64,000 nt of DNA from Chaenocephalus aceratus (GCA_023974075.1 JAMFTG010000194.1:62001-126000); one strand, 5' to 3'; shown: positions 1 through 37,599, numbered from the stretch's first letter. The notes: generated by a model from the letters alone, not told the origin. Numbers and translations: made by a program.

Positions 1-485
1 CAACATCGGGCCATTCGTGAGGGCATCTTAAGCCATCGTATGACCGCCGGTGGAGTCTCTCAGGCTCCGGCAGCAACTTCGTGAGCGGTGGCAAAATCTT
101 TGGCATGCCAAAAAATTGCCGAAGGACCTTGCGAAGGTTCTTTTTCGTGTTGAATTCGTGTGTCAATTTTGCCCTTCGTAAGGCCATCGTGAGGGCATCT
201 TGTTATCATCGGTGCCATCGGGCATTCGCCCCGATCAGAGTGAGGGCGAATGCACCGATGATAACACGAAGATGACACGATTTGACAAGATTCCCTCACG
301 AGTGCCTTACGAAGTTGCCGCTCATGAAGTTGCTGCCGGAGGCTGAGAAACTCCACCGGCGGTCGTACGATGGCTTACGATGCCCTCACGAATGGCCCGA
401 TGTTGCTACGATCAGAGCCGAATTTGAACATTTCCTTTATCGTGTGTCCATCGGGTGTCAATTTCGGGACAGTGTGACAGGGCCT
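1..485. mobile_element. right part of a foldback MITE, copy 1 (Harbinger-like)
   Basis: Truncated by the window edge. It is the same element as 40,976-41,783. It ends in the inverted terminus CAGTGTGACAGGGCCT followed by TAA at 486-488. ORFs across it come from its inverted-repeat arms, not from genes. Confidence 0.7.
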
Positions 486-799
486 TAAGAGAAATATATT
501 CTCCACATGTTTTTTAGGGAAACAGATGTTATAATCCTTAACGCAATCATAAATAATCAGTCTATAAATCTGGCTATTGATGATATATGAACAAACCACT
601 CAGAGTACAGATGGGAGTGAAACTAATTTTGAGGTAGGAATCAAAATAGCCGAAACTTTCAAAACTGCCAACCAATGAAAAAAACAATGTTTTACAACAA
701 CAGTGTCTCGCCTCAATGGTGACGTACCTTCACCTGTTAGCAACACAGTAATTACGTTTAAAAAATAGTAACTAATTCATATGACCACTTTTTGTATTA

Positions 800-3060
800 G
801 ATTCGAATTTAGTTTAGTTTATTTCTTTTTCCCGAGCGTGTAAAACCAAAGAAAATACAAATGAAACAAAAGATGATACAGACATTATACAGTACTATAC
901 AAATGAATGCAATAACTAAACGAAATATTTAAATAATAATTGAATAATCTGTAGTATCATTGTCTGATAACAATAAACAACAACACTTTAGCTAATTACA
1001 CGTCTGAGAAGGGGTCGGAAGAAGTTTACACTTATTTAATCCGACCCCTTCTCCCTTTTGTTTTTACTTTTTTACATCTTAATATACGTTAACACACAAT
1101 ATAAATGAATACCTTAACCTTGAATAATTCATATAATCATTCATATAATATATACAGGCAAGTTAAGAGAATTGTCTATATATTTATAAATATATATATA
1201 CACATATGTATACACACATTCACAAACATAAATTCATAAATTGAATACAAAACAAGAACATAACAGTTATGGGTTAGCAGTGTCCTCCCTGTACCTTGTG
1301 AGAATTGTGTCTTTATACCTCTTTTTAAATAGTTTGATGTTTGGACATCCCTTTAGCTCCTCACTCAAATTGTTCCAGATCTTCACCCCACAAACAGAAA
1401 CACAAAAACTTCTCTTTGTTGTGCGCACCCTAACATTAGTGAATGTAAATGAACCACGTAAATTATAATTCCCTTGTCTTTCATTGAACAATGTCTGAAT
1501 ATTCCCAGGTAATTCAAAGTTTTTTGCCTTAAACATGATTTGTGCAATTTGGAATTCAACAAGATCTGACAGTTTTAATAATTGTAGCTCTAAGAATAAT
1601 GGGTTTGTATGATCCCTATAGCCGACATTTGTAATAAGTCTTATTGCTCTTTTTTGTAAAATAAACAGGGATTGTGTTTTAGTTTTATAATTACTGCCCC
1701 AGACATCTGCACAGTAACTTAAATAAGGTAACACCAATGAACAGTAAAGAATGTAGAGGGAATTTGTATCAAGAATCTGTTTTGCCTTGTTTAAAATTGC
1801 AATACTTCTTGAGACTTTGGAATGAATATGTTTTATGTGTGGTTTCCAGCTCAGTTTCTCATCAATTGTGATTCCAAGGAATTTATGTTCTTTAACTCTC
1901 TCAATGAAAATCCCATCTATCTTAATGGATGCTAGTGTATTTCTATTTCCAAATATGATTAATGTTGTTTTATTCATGTTTAATGATAACTTATTACTGT
2001 TTAGCCATAACTTTAGTTTGCATATTTCAGCTGTGATCTCTTCTAATAGTAGCTGTACATTGTCCCCAGAACAAAATATATTGGTGTCATCAGCAAACAA
2101 AACAAACTTGAGTACTGTTGATACATTGCATATTTCATTAATATACATAATAAATAGTTTTGGCCCCAATACTGACCCCTGGGGGACACCGCATGTAATG
2201 TCCAAATATGAAGAACAACACTCTCCCAGCTTCACAAACTGTTGCCTGTTGGTTAAATAACTTCTTACCCATTCCAAAACTACACCCCTGATTCCATAAC
2301 GTTCCAGTTTCTTTATTAATATGTCATGATTCATTGTGTCAAATGCTTTTTTAGGTCAATGAATATTCCAATGGCATGTTTCTTTTGATCAATTGAGCTA
2401 GTAATTTCTTCAAGTGAGTCTATTAAAGCCATCGATGTTGATCTATTGGCTCTGAATCCGTATTGACTTTCGGTGAGAAGTTTGTGTTTTTCTATGAAAT
2501 TGTTCAGTCTGTTATTGAAAAGCTTTTCAAAATGTTTTGAGAATTGTGGTAGAAGTGAGACAGGTCTATAGTTTGTGAAGTGATGTTTGTTCCCAGCATT
2601 GAACAAATGTATGACTTTTGCTATTTTAATTTTGTTAGGAAATGCACCAGTTTGGAATGATAAGTTACATATGTGTGTGAATGGTTTTGAAATAACATCT
2701 ATAACCTTTTTTAATACAGTCATGTCAATGTCATCACAATCGGTAGATTTTTTGTTTTTACTTTTCGTTACAATATCAACAACTTCTCTTTCATCCACTG
2801 CTGTGAGGAACATTGAGAAAGGATTAAGGTGTATTAAGTGTTCCAGTTTTTCTTCTGATGTTCCTCCATCAGGGATTTTACCTGCTAATTTAGGTCCAAC
2901 ATTTACAAAGAAATCATTGAAACTGTTGGATACAACATCCATATTTTCTTCTTCCTCGTCAATGAAGTATGTTGGATAACTCCTTTTTCTAGACCCATTT
3001 TGTATAATACTATTCAGTATGCTCCATATTCCTTTAATGTTGTTTTTATTTTTTTATTTA
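800..3060 (-). mobile_element. LINE A, copy 1 (5'-truncated, Jockey-superfamily non-LTR element)
   Basis: Reverse-strand non-LTR retrotransposon. Its 3' end near 800-830 carries an AAATAAACTAAACTAAA-type tail. The coding part runs from about 3,040 to 1,267, and the endonuclease region is missing (5' truncated). It is bracketed by diverged direct repeats (639-757 and 3,092-3,162). The clade is not certain; RT motifs resemble the L2/CR1/RTEX range. Confidence 0.75.
1267..2942 (-). pseudogene. LINE A reverse transcriptase, copy 1, frameshifted
   Basis: RT fingers/palm (NYRPVSLLPQFSKHFEKLF, YGFRANRSTSMALIDSL) is in one frame to 2,331. A one-base loss in a T run near 2,345-2,350 (six T against seven in copy 2) then shifts the frame in the FIDLKKAFDT motif. 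The rest (GVPQGSVLGP, catalytic FADDTNIF, C-terminal domain) continues in another frame to 1,267. It is a dead fossil. Confidence 0.85.
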
Positions 3061-3162
3061 ATCTGGCATTATTTAATGATAACATAGTAAGGAATCAAAA
3101 TAGCCCAACCTTTCAAAACTGTCAACCGATGGCGACGTACCTTCACCTGTTAGCGACACGAT

Positions 3163-6100
3163 GCTTGAATAGCAGGTTCTCTAGTAGGGAGTTGGCTCAA
3201 GGACTAAGAGGTTAACATAAGGGCAGTGTCTGAAAGATTCAATACAACCTGTCTGCACTGAGTAAACTAAAATATGCTATGAGGCAGTGAGCAAATGTGC
3301 AATGTCATAGTACGTCCCAACACACAATATGTCTATGAATACCTCAGTTGTACTGTGTGAATGAGGTCAAAGGTTATATTTCAATGTGTGTTCATTGAAT
3401 TACACTGGAAGTAGTGTTTCATATGAGGGGCCGTAATTCATACTGGTCCTCTGACACACATACATTCTCCTTTTACATACGTTCATACATTTTCATACAC
3501 ATATTTCAACGCACACATTTATACATTTTTCACTCACACATATATACATTTAGCTCTCATTCATATATTTTAACGCTCATATTTATACAGTACATTTTGC
3601 TCTTATGTACATTCATTCAATGTTTACATTTAATATTATAAATATTATATGCATGTCTGAAGACAATATATGTATTTAAGAGAAGAATGTATGTGTGAGA
3701 GAAAGTATAGTGGAAACGGAAGGAGTATAGTTGAAACGGAAGCATTATCGCGCTGTGATTGGCTCAGAAGGTCGAGCGAGGCGGGCTCATGTTCAGAACT
3801 TCGGATTCAAATCAACATGATGGAGGGAGATTCATCCGTGTATCTTCGGACCATTTGTTTTTATTTATTAAAAAAGTAAATGGAATAGCGTCTGCGAGGC
3901 GTTTTTGCTTTTTGTTTTTCATAAATATAAAGAACAATTTCTTCAAATAATATATATTTTACATTTTAAATGAAAATAATTTAAATAATAACAAACGAAA
4001 CATTAAAAATAATAAGTTATTTTTAATTCCTGAGGTCCAATTCTAATGCATGTTTAAAGTCATCTCAAATAATAACTAAAGAGAAATTAGAGTGTTTATG
4101 AATGTCATAGTCTCCTCTGACTCTTTACTGACACCAACAGGCTGAACGTGGTACTGCGCAGAACAACAATTAAAAACAGGAGACTGTCAGTGTTTGACAT
4201 CTGATTTTACTTAAAAAAAATGTACATTACAATTTAAGAAGAGCAATCATTTCATTTAAAAAACGTACACCTATGTATACAACGACACCAGTTTATAAAA
4301 CCATTGTATCCGAAAGACAGCAGCCGACAGAAGAGTTCACAACGTTCACGTAAACGAGACGAAAGCAGAACCCGAGAAACCACAAAATAAACCGGGGAAG
4401 AATTTAATCAAAGTTTAGACAATCAAACCTTTTTAAGTCTGAGTTTTGAGCCCAACTTAGAAACAAATATTGGTATTCAGTAATTGTACTTGTAATTATT
4501 TTAAAGAGGATATCCCTACTTATTCTGCACGGTTTGTTTTTCTGACAATATGTGCAACTTTTTCATTGAAATAGAGGGAATTTAATGTCAAATAAAATGG
4601 TTAAACGCTGGATTAAAAGCTTTCAGACGGAAAATACAAATACAGACATGATTTAAACATAGCTGAATTAGCTGGGTAACAGACACTTAATCAGGCTGCA
4701 AAGAAATATAATTTAAGAAGCCTTACTAGTGTTAGAGTAAAAATAAACATGGGCTACATGTTGATGGGTAGAAGAATGTTGTCAAAATAAACTTTTTTTT
4801 ACTTATCAGCTCATTTAGGTCAGATTGATAGGAAATTGAGCTTTGTACAAAGTCAAAAAAGAAAAGCTGAACTACGACTTTGTGTTGTTTTAACTTGTTT
4901 AGCTTTAGCCAATTAGCTAGGACTGGAGAAGCTAAAGTTAATCAGATCAGAAAAAACCTTGAATATTTATAGATATGTTAATATTAATATGTTTAGCTTC
5001 TTTTGAACATCCTAGCTGTAGTAAAATATAACTTAACTGTAATTTAAAAAAGATTTTAGGTCAGTTCCAGTTGTTTAGCTTTAGCCGATTAGCTAGTGTT
5101 AAAGAGGCTAAAGCTAACAATCCCCTTATTGTTGACATTACAACATACATTTATTTAAGCCTCTTAATTTATCTCTCAGCTAAAGTAAAATAAATCTTAA
5201 CAGTGATACAAAAGAAAAGCAGCCCAGGTCAACGTTTCAATTGGTTAGCTTGTCGATTAGCATCAAGTTAGGAGATGAAGTTCAAAGAAATGGACAGAAA
5301 TGTTATATTTAAAGTTTGTTTGAGGCCCTTTTTTGGTTTTTTAGCCAGAGTATCTTAAATTATTGACTGTGAAGAAAGCTAAAGCATAAGAAGTATAAAC
5401 AATGATTAAACAAAACGTATGTATCACAGGTTGTGTCTGTTATATTAGCTTTTTTTAATTTGCAGCCAAAATAAAAGCTCCCCTGCGGTCGATTTTGTGG
5501 TTTCATCAAATGTTTCAGCACATTCATATAGAAACAAACAGTGTCCGCCCACCACATGAAAAACCCAACATACTCCAATACAAACTGGCTGTAAGGCTTA
5601 GTACAACACAGAGTTACACAACGTTATAAATCCCTGAAGATATGATGTAAAGTGGTTCAAACACGGAGAGTAACGTAAAAACATTTCTCATTAATACCAG
5701 AACATGTATTATGTTCTTTTTTCAGCACTAACACATTGTTAAGATGTTCAAGTATAATATTCATGATGTAGTGTAAAGACACTAAAGGAAATAAGTCAGA
5801 TTTTAGGGTTTTAAACTGCTCATTAGAACAAAAAGGTGATTTTCATAACTCAAAGCGGGTCAAAATGTTATTTTCTGTACCAAGTACTGAACTGTAACGA
5901 CCAAATAACAAGAAATATTTAAAGCCAACTTTTATGGATTATATATAAACCATTTAAAGTGCAAACATTTCAGGAATAATGCTGTTTTAGTCTCAAATAT
6001 GGTAATTTCCTACTATCCTTTGCTTTTTGAATCATACTAAAGGGAATATTTATGTTAAAAGTTAAGTTTGGGAGAGATCTTTAACTCAAAGAGGGACATA

Positions 6101-6420
6101 AAGTCCTTTTTCGTACCATGATGTATTGCATCAATGGCTAGTAATATTTTCTGATGATACATTTATCATTTTAAGAAACTTTTCATGCAAACATTTCAGA
6201 AATAATTTGTTTCTAAATCTCAAATTTTCCAATTTCCTTCTATTCTTTACATTTTATCATCGTAAGTCAATATTTATTTAAAAGTTACATTTTTGAGAAA
6301 TCCTTTACTCAAAAAGGGTCATAAGTACCAGTAACTCTTTTTTTTACCGTCAAAAGTCATTCATTACCAAGAAAATCCAAATATAATTAAAAACCATTTT
6401 TTAAAACTATTACAAATTAT
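3163..6420. other. AT-rich intergenic DNA downstream of gramd4 copy 1
   Basis: No gene is supported. It holds an ACATTTATACAT-type irregular AT repeat (about 3,440-3,620) and several scattered TTAGCTTTAGCCAATTAGCTAG-like blocks (about 4,900-5,260), all unnamed. Short ORFs here show no codon bias or recognisable domain. Confidence 0.5.
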
Positions 6421-6499
6421 TGTGCAGCATTCATTTTGTTTAACAATTAGAAATGTCAACATAATGGATGTAGATTAAAAATATTGGGTCCAGCACAAA

Positions 6500-7175
6500 A
6501 GGCGCGTTCACACTGCAGTACTTTTCCCACTTTAGTTCTGATATATTTACATCCAGAAGAAAAATGTGTTCATGAGAAACTTTCTACCCCCTTTTCAGTC
6601 CGTGCTAGAGAGCAGGGACTTTCGTGGGAGAAAAAGGTTCCTATTCCTGATTGGCTGGGCGGATTGCAAACCACGCCCCGTAAAACTCCCAAGAAGTTTT
6701 GTGAAGCCGCCATTTTATTATCCTCGCATTAGCATTATTAGCATTAGCATTAGCCCAGCGCAGAAACGCAGAGAGACTAACTTATGGCAACACAAAATAA
6801 AACATGGGAGCGGTGGAGATGAGGAGGTGTCGGCGTTCTGGCGATTTACTCGGAAGGCTTCAGTAGAAGCTGCTGGGACTCCCAGCAGCTTCGACTGAAG
6901 CCTTCCCCAACTCCGGGGACTTCCGGCCGGGGACTTTTTGTTTAAACAATTAGAAATGTCAACATAATGGATGTAGATTAAAAATAGTGGGTACAGCCCA
7001 GAAGGCGCGTTCACACCGCAGTACTTTTCCCACTTTAATTCCGATATAGTTCCGAAATGTTGCGTTGACACCAAAAAACTCCGGGACAAAAATTAGTTTC
7101 ATGAGAACTAAAGAGTTCTCATGAACTAAGTTCTGATGAACCTTTGTGGGAAAGCACTGCGGTGTGAAAGCACCT
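6500..7175. mobile_element. MITE with GGCGCGTTCACAC termini, copy 1, rearranged
   Basis: Left terminus AGGCGCGTTCACACTGCAGT near 6,500 and right terminus ending GGTGTGAAAGCACCT at 7,175. A second left end with its flank (about 6,941-7,050) repeats 6,437-6,545, and the right-central part seen in copy 2 is missing. So copy 1 carries a partial internal duplication plus deletion. No transposase. Confidence 0.6.
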
Positions 7176-7501
7176 ACAGACTGTATCAATGGTACAGAAG
7201 TATTAAACGCGGTGATTAAGACATGACTGTTTGAAGGAAATGTAATTCATATTTCATTTATCAAGGGAGAACTCGCATATCCTTACGCCTTCTGGACAAT
7301 ATTCGCTAATATGCAGGACATTATTCCAGAGATAACTACCGGACATAATTGAGGATTTATCAATTAATTAGCACTAAAAATGTACCTTATTGTTTCCTGT
7401 TTTGTGGGAACTTGTTTAAGAAGTCATTGGTGACAAAAACACAGCGATTTAACGTCACCGGATTATTTAAAAACTGGTTAATTAACAGTATTACAGTCCC
7501 A

Positions 7502-7545
7502 GTGTGCGTGTGCGTGTGCGTGTGTTGTGTGTGTGTGTGTGTGTG
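7502..7545 (+). repeat. GT microsatellite downstream of gramd4 stop, copy 1
   Basis: Impure GTGTGCGTGTGC run in the probable 3'UTR, about 25 bases after the stop codon. The copy 2 version at 48,837-48,889 has a different structure (ATGT and GCAT interruptions). Confidence 0.8.
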
Positions 7546-7568
7546 GCGGCAGCCTGGTGAAGGTGTTA

Positions 7569-32892
<25,324 letters not shown>

Positions 32893-32919
32893 GGTGGCCG
32901 CCGTTTAGCCGGTCGTTCT

Positions 32920-32931
32920 CTACCTGAACAT
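32920..32931 (-). promoter_or_regulatory. short upstream ORF in gramd4 5'UTR
   Basis: An upstream ATG opens a three-codon ORF (MFR, TAG stop) ending 27 bases before the main start. It lies downstream of the probable acceptor near 32,956, so it should be in the mRNA. It could lower initiation at the main ATG; this is inference. Confidence 0.4.
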
Positions 32932-32956
32932 GACTGCCGGCAGCACTGCAGACACT

Positions 32957-33402
32957 GAAGGAGGACAGGAACACATCATTATTATTGTTATTGTTATATT
33001 TAAGTTCCTAGGATACATTTTGATACATTGCAACATAAATACACATTTGATTTAACTACATATCAAATGTATGCGAGTCAACAATCACGTGACCCATTTT
33101 CAAGCCGTCCGTTCAGGGAGGAGGAAGTGTTTCACCAGCTGCTCTTAAACAGGGACCATAACACAGCGTTGTGAAATAGAGCTATGAATCTCCGGATGTG
33201 TAAAGAGATGTCCTTTATGTATTGAGAAAATACTCCTACTTATGCTCAATTCACTATTTGAAAAGCCTCTTGGATCAGCTGTAAAATGCATCGTCACAAA
33301 GTTAAATAACAAGCCTCAACAGTTCTTCCTCCACTTCCTCTTGGCAAACAGCCACTGACAGGTTGAACCACACGGTAAGAGAAGAGTTTCCATTTCCCGG
33401 AA
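32957..33402. promoter_or_regulatory. head-to-head intergenic interval between gramd4 and the TRIM gene
   Basis: Short interval between the probable gramd4 5'UTR exon (reverse) and the TRIM first exon (forward). It contains ETS-like GGAAGTG (around 33,123) and a palindromic TTCCCGGAA at 33,394-33,402, which fits the STAT/GAS consensus TTCNNNGAA. Shared promoter activity is inference. If gramd4 has a further upstream non-coding exon, the interval would be interrupted. Confidence 0.35.
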
Positions 33403-33530
33403 ATCAAAGCTGTTGTTTGTCTGAGCGACAGCAGAGCAGCTGCCGAGACAAGTCTCTGTTTCTCTGAAGAAACACTCAACTGAATCCAGCAGCTTCTTCT
33501 CAACAACACAGCAGGACTCTGCAAACACTG
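33403..33530 (+). other. probable 5'UTR exon of the TRIM gene
   Basis: A GC-balanced stretch ends GCAAACACTG at a good GTGAGT donor (33,531). Fish TRIM genes of this type commonly have a short non-coding first exon of similar composition. The 5' edge is a guess; transcripts would be needed to fix it. It would splice about 4 kb to the acceptor at 37,593. Confidence 0.45.
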
Positions 33531-33540
33531 GTGAGTTCAC

Positions 33541-35170
33541 TACAGACACATCACTGACTAAACATTTAGTCAAAGTTGGATTAAAATCTGAATCTGACTA
33601 TATTACATCCATTTGACCATATAAAGAATATTACACATTAAAAATGTGTCAGTTAAGATAAAAACCTCAACATTTACTTTAGCAACAGCCACAAAACAAC
33701 TGCAATGTAAACTCTGGTTAAGTTAGGTTAGAGAGCATACAGCCTGTGACTGCCCGTTTGGCATTGCACAAGCGTGAGATGGTCCGCCATATTGCACAGC
33801 TGCATACGGCAACCCTAATAGGACATTAGACGTCTAGACGTCTGCCCGATTTGCATTGCGCATGCGCGAGTCATAAACGTCTCAAATATCTATACAACAA
33901 TATTGTATTTTATTTGAAATAAAATGAAAGACATTCACAGTTAATGTAATTAGATATGAATTATTAATGCAATACATTTTTGTATACATTCACAGTTAAT
34001 ATTTCTTCAGTAGGATAGCTGTCTAACAGAAGTTAAATCCATTCCTCACTTATTCTGAGATTGTACTTATCCCAATAAAAGTAGTTAAATAATAGTGAAG
34101 TCACATTGTAATAACATTAACTCATATCTCTCGTTCAGATGAATGTTGAGTTTTTTTGTGGGGTTTTTTGTATGCTTTGCGAAACAAATGTCCTTGTCCT
34201 TCTATTTCGTCCCTACTGACCGCCAGAGGCGGTGCTTTAGCACTGGATATGTCCATCGCGCGCATGCGCAGCTCGAGTACCAATAACAACAAAGTCACCT
34301 GTGACCCACGTGACACCGGCTATATCAGCCGGTGTCGTCAGAGGATCTGTTCCTTTCATCTTCTCGCTGCGCGAGGATACCGTGGCTACATTTTTGTAGC
34401 CTACAGCGTTCAGGTTTGAACGTTTGATCTGAGGGATTTCTCTGCAAGCAGCTGGCCGTGTGCAGCTTCGCGACTGACAGTCGGAGCTACGGGTCGTTAA
34501 CGCGTCCTCCAGGAGCTGTGGCCGGCTGTGCAGAGCCTCGACAGACAGGTTTGTATCAGCTTGTTGCTGGTGATGGCTGTGTCCCCGCACCCTCTCCCAG
34601 CCAAGGTGTCCTGATTGCCATCTTATTTTTTGTTTGGCTTAGACTTTCTGGTGACGACAGTGTTCCCACTTCCTCTCCCATAAAGTTGCCCTTATGCTCT
34701 TTTGAAAGTTCTGCTTGTGGCGTTGTGCCCGAGCTATCATTAGCATTTGAGTCCCAGCTTTGGCTGCATCCCTCATTCAATTTACTATGGAAAGCCCAGC
34801 GTGTCATACTTTAAACCCGTTTTTCGTTTAGATGCAGAGAGTAAGGTAGCCCCCACTCTGTAGTAACTGCTGTCTGCCTTTTGAAGCTGATAACGTTTAC
34901 TGTTTTTTAACAACTAGTATTAACTTCAGTGATGCTCAGCAGGAGGTTTCACTCCTCTGTTCAACAATGGCAAAATCCCCCAACAGCATTAGAGCTTACA
35001 CATTGTGTTTCTTAGAGTTGAAACCGAATGTAGCTATGACTTTCCAGATTTCATTTGAACTTGAATTGTAATTCGTACAGACAAGAAACCTAAATGTGTT
35101 TGGTTGTCATTGGTCTACGTATGCAGTTTCTAACATAAAATGTTGGGGTAGTTTACATTTTCGGGTTCAT
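33541..35170 (+). other. 5' part of TRIM intron 1
   Basis: No gene supported. Around 34,180-34,840 the sequence looks retroelement- or promoter-like: inverted repeat ACCGCCAGAGGCGGT, CACGTG at 34,307-34,312, and GACACCGGCT/AGCCGGTGTC arms at 34,312-34,336 with an ATATC loop. It may be a solo LTR or LTR fragment; this is weak. Confidence 0.3.
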
Positions 35171-35416
35171 AGTAGGACCAGGGGCGGATCTAGACAAATA
35201 TTCATGGGGTGGCAAGAGGGTGGCAGGAGAATTTCAGGGGTGGCATCCCCTGGCAGAAGTATATGCTGATTTAACAATCATATCAACAATGTTAACTTGG
35301 AAAGCCACAATATTGATATTTTAACTCAATAACATTAGGTGACATTATTGTGGCACATCAGTAAAGCCTTACATAGACATATATAAGGTGGCAGACATAA
35401 TTTAATGCATCTTAAC

Positions 35417-36236
35417 TAGGGATGTCCCGATCACCTTTTTTTGCTCCAGATCCGATTCCGATCATTTGATTTTGACAATCTGCCGATACCGATTTTTCCC
35501 GATCCGATCTTTATGCAATGCATTAAGAGAAAAAAAAGGTAACAGATAACGGCTGGTCATCCAGCGCGATGAATTCAGCTATCTTGGCTGTTATTGTGTT
35601 GGCCTTTTCTCTGTTCTGGGGCCGTTTCTCTTTCCTTTTAAAAGTCTCTGAAAGTGTCGGTTGTTTCAGTGCCGTTACCTGAGTGGCCGCTGTGTACTCG
35701 TCGTGTTGTTGTTGGTGTTTGTTTCTCAGGTAGCGTATTAGATTGGTCGTGTTGAACGTAGCTCTGTTCTTTCCACCACGCGGAACCTCTGCCTTGCAAA
35801 CATTGCATCTGGCTGTTACACTGCCTTCGCTTTCAATTTTATAATACTTCCAAACTCCTGACATTTTCTCTGCCCCGACTCCCGAGTCACCAGCTGAACG
35901 TAGCCTCTCGTTAGCTTACTGCTACTATTAGACACTGCGCCCACTCTGTTGCCAGCTTTCAGAGAAATAAGCAACCAGGTCTGAAAACAAGCCCAAAGAA
36001 AGCAACACATACATGATGTTGTGTAATTTTAAACCAAAACTAAGTCCTCAGGATGACTTTAAGACGTGAACATGGTAATTTTTGTTTTGTAACATTACAA
36101 AAAAAAAATATATTTTATAAAAAAAAAAAAAAAAAAAAATCCCGATCCCCGATTTTTTTCTCCCGATCCCCGATTTTTTGAAAATCACGTGATCGGCTCC
36201 GATCCCCGATCACGTGATCGGATCGGGACATCTCTA
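35417..36236 (-). mobile_element. nested hAT element with BED-finger remnant (820 bp)
   Basis: Termini TAGGGATGTCCCGATC and GATCGGGACATCTCTA, flanked by ATCTTAAC/ATTTTAAC (7 of 8 matching). It lies inside the hAT element at 35,179-37,521, so it is younger. Right-side CCCGATCCCCGATTTTTT repeats and a poly-A run are present. Confidence 0.8.
35523..35864 (-). pseudogene. BED zinc-finger fragment of an hAT transposase
   Basis: About 113 codons start MSGVWKYYKIESEGSVTARC and contain the BED-finger pattern CNVC…NTTNLIRYLRNKH. The RNase-H-like catalytic and dimerisation domains are missing. Confidence 0.75.
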
Positions 36237-37599
36237 ATTTTAACTGAACAATAACTGAATGAGTTGGTTTCACTCTTAGACCAGCAGGGGTACCAATCTA
36301 TGCAGACTGCTGCAATAAGTACATTAATGAACTGTCTCATCGATGTTTGTCTGTATGAATATGATAATATTAACAATCATATTATTCCTATTAGCTGTCA
36401 ATCACTGTTATGATTCACATATTCAGTGTTATTATTAAATAAACTATATTTTTTGGAGGAGTTAATGATGAATGTTCCTCAAGATGCTTGCTCACCCAAG
36501 TGAAAGAGTTGACATGCTGAAAACCCAACCTGCGGGGGACTGAGGGGATTCTCCCCCAGGAGATTTTTTGAAATACTAACATAAAATGCACATTCTGGTT
36601 CTCTCTTGAGAAGAAAAATAAATAAATCTATTACTACACAACATATTTAAAAAAATGAATGCCATTTTAGTTTTTTGTGACTTTGTTCTGAAAGCTGAAC
36701 CTGCTGCTCCTCACAGAGAGAAGAGGGAAGAGGCTGTGTGAATTACTTTACATTGTGGATAAGGGTGGATATTAGCCCCCATTGTTCTGTGTGTCAAAAT
36801 GAAAGACAGCCCACACACCTATCAATCATCAAACGGTGGGGTCTTATTTCATTACTTGTTGATTTCTATCAACACGTAATATTGTATCGATGTATATAGA
36901 GATGTACTACAGCAAAAGTATTCTCCGTCGGGACTTCCTGCAACAACACCACGCCGTTATCGTGATTCTGATTGGCCAGAAGACATTATCAAAGATGTTC
37001 TATTAAGAAGACGATCACTACGTGACAAAAGTTTTCAAAACCGTTTCTAGTCTTCGGTATTTCCAGACAAGTGGCTACTGAAATCAATCTTACGAACTGC
37101 TGTCTGTGCAATTTACTCCGCGAGTTGGCTGACTTTATTTTGCTTACTTTAACATCATTTTCATGGTGGGGCTAAGACATTTCTTGGTATGGCTGTAGCC
37201 TACCCCAGCCATACCCTGACCGCAAATACCTCATTCCTTCCGTCTACTTGGATCCGAAATGCTTCTCGTTTTGAGCTGTCCCCCGTTCAAATGAAATCGC
37301 CGCCAATCATATTTCCACGCTCGCGCCAGGGGGGGAGGGGTTACAAGTCTTGTGCTGCATTCACTTGCACTCGGACATTAGAGATTTTCTCTCATAAATG
37401 TCCGATGAGCCACAACTTTTCTTTCAAAACAAAGCTGCCAAATGGGGTGGCAGCTGGGGTGGCAAGGCCTTTTTCTGAGGTGGCAGCTGCCACCCCGTGC
37501 CACCCCGTAGAACCGCCACTGAGTAGGACTCTATGAACTGGCAAAAAGAGAATATGTAAAACAGTTGTGTTTTTTTCAAACTTTTGTCCCCAGAGAGAC

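Larger units (their letters stand above)
35179..37521. mobile_element. hAT element (2,343 bp including a nested insertion)
   Basis: Termini CAGGGGCGGATCTAGAC and GTAGAACCGCCACTG, with a perfect 8-bp duplication AGTAGGAC (35,171-35,178 and 37,522-37,529). It has repeated GGGGTGGCA motifs near both ends. No intact transposase is visible. It sits in the TRIM intron, ending 72 bases before the coding exon. Confidence 0.85.

Noticed and set aside
60..488. Small ORFs at 60-356, 81-275 and 282-488 (and 41,358-41,786)
   Set aside because: They lie in a palindromic MITE and mirror one another because the two arms are inverted repeats.
33294..33573. Reverse ORFs of 76-85 codons upstream of TRIM
   Set aside because: They overlap the probable TRIM 5'UTR exon and contain no known domain.
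34156..34814. ORFs of about 87-118 codons in the TRIM intron
   Set aside because: No domain, poor start context, GC-rich repeat-like sequence; noted only as possible LTR-like DNA.
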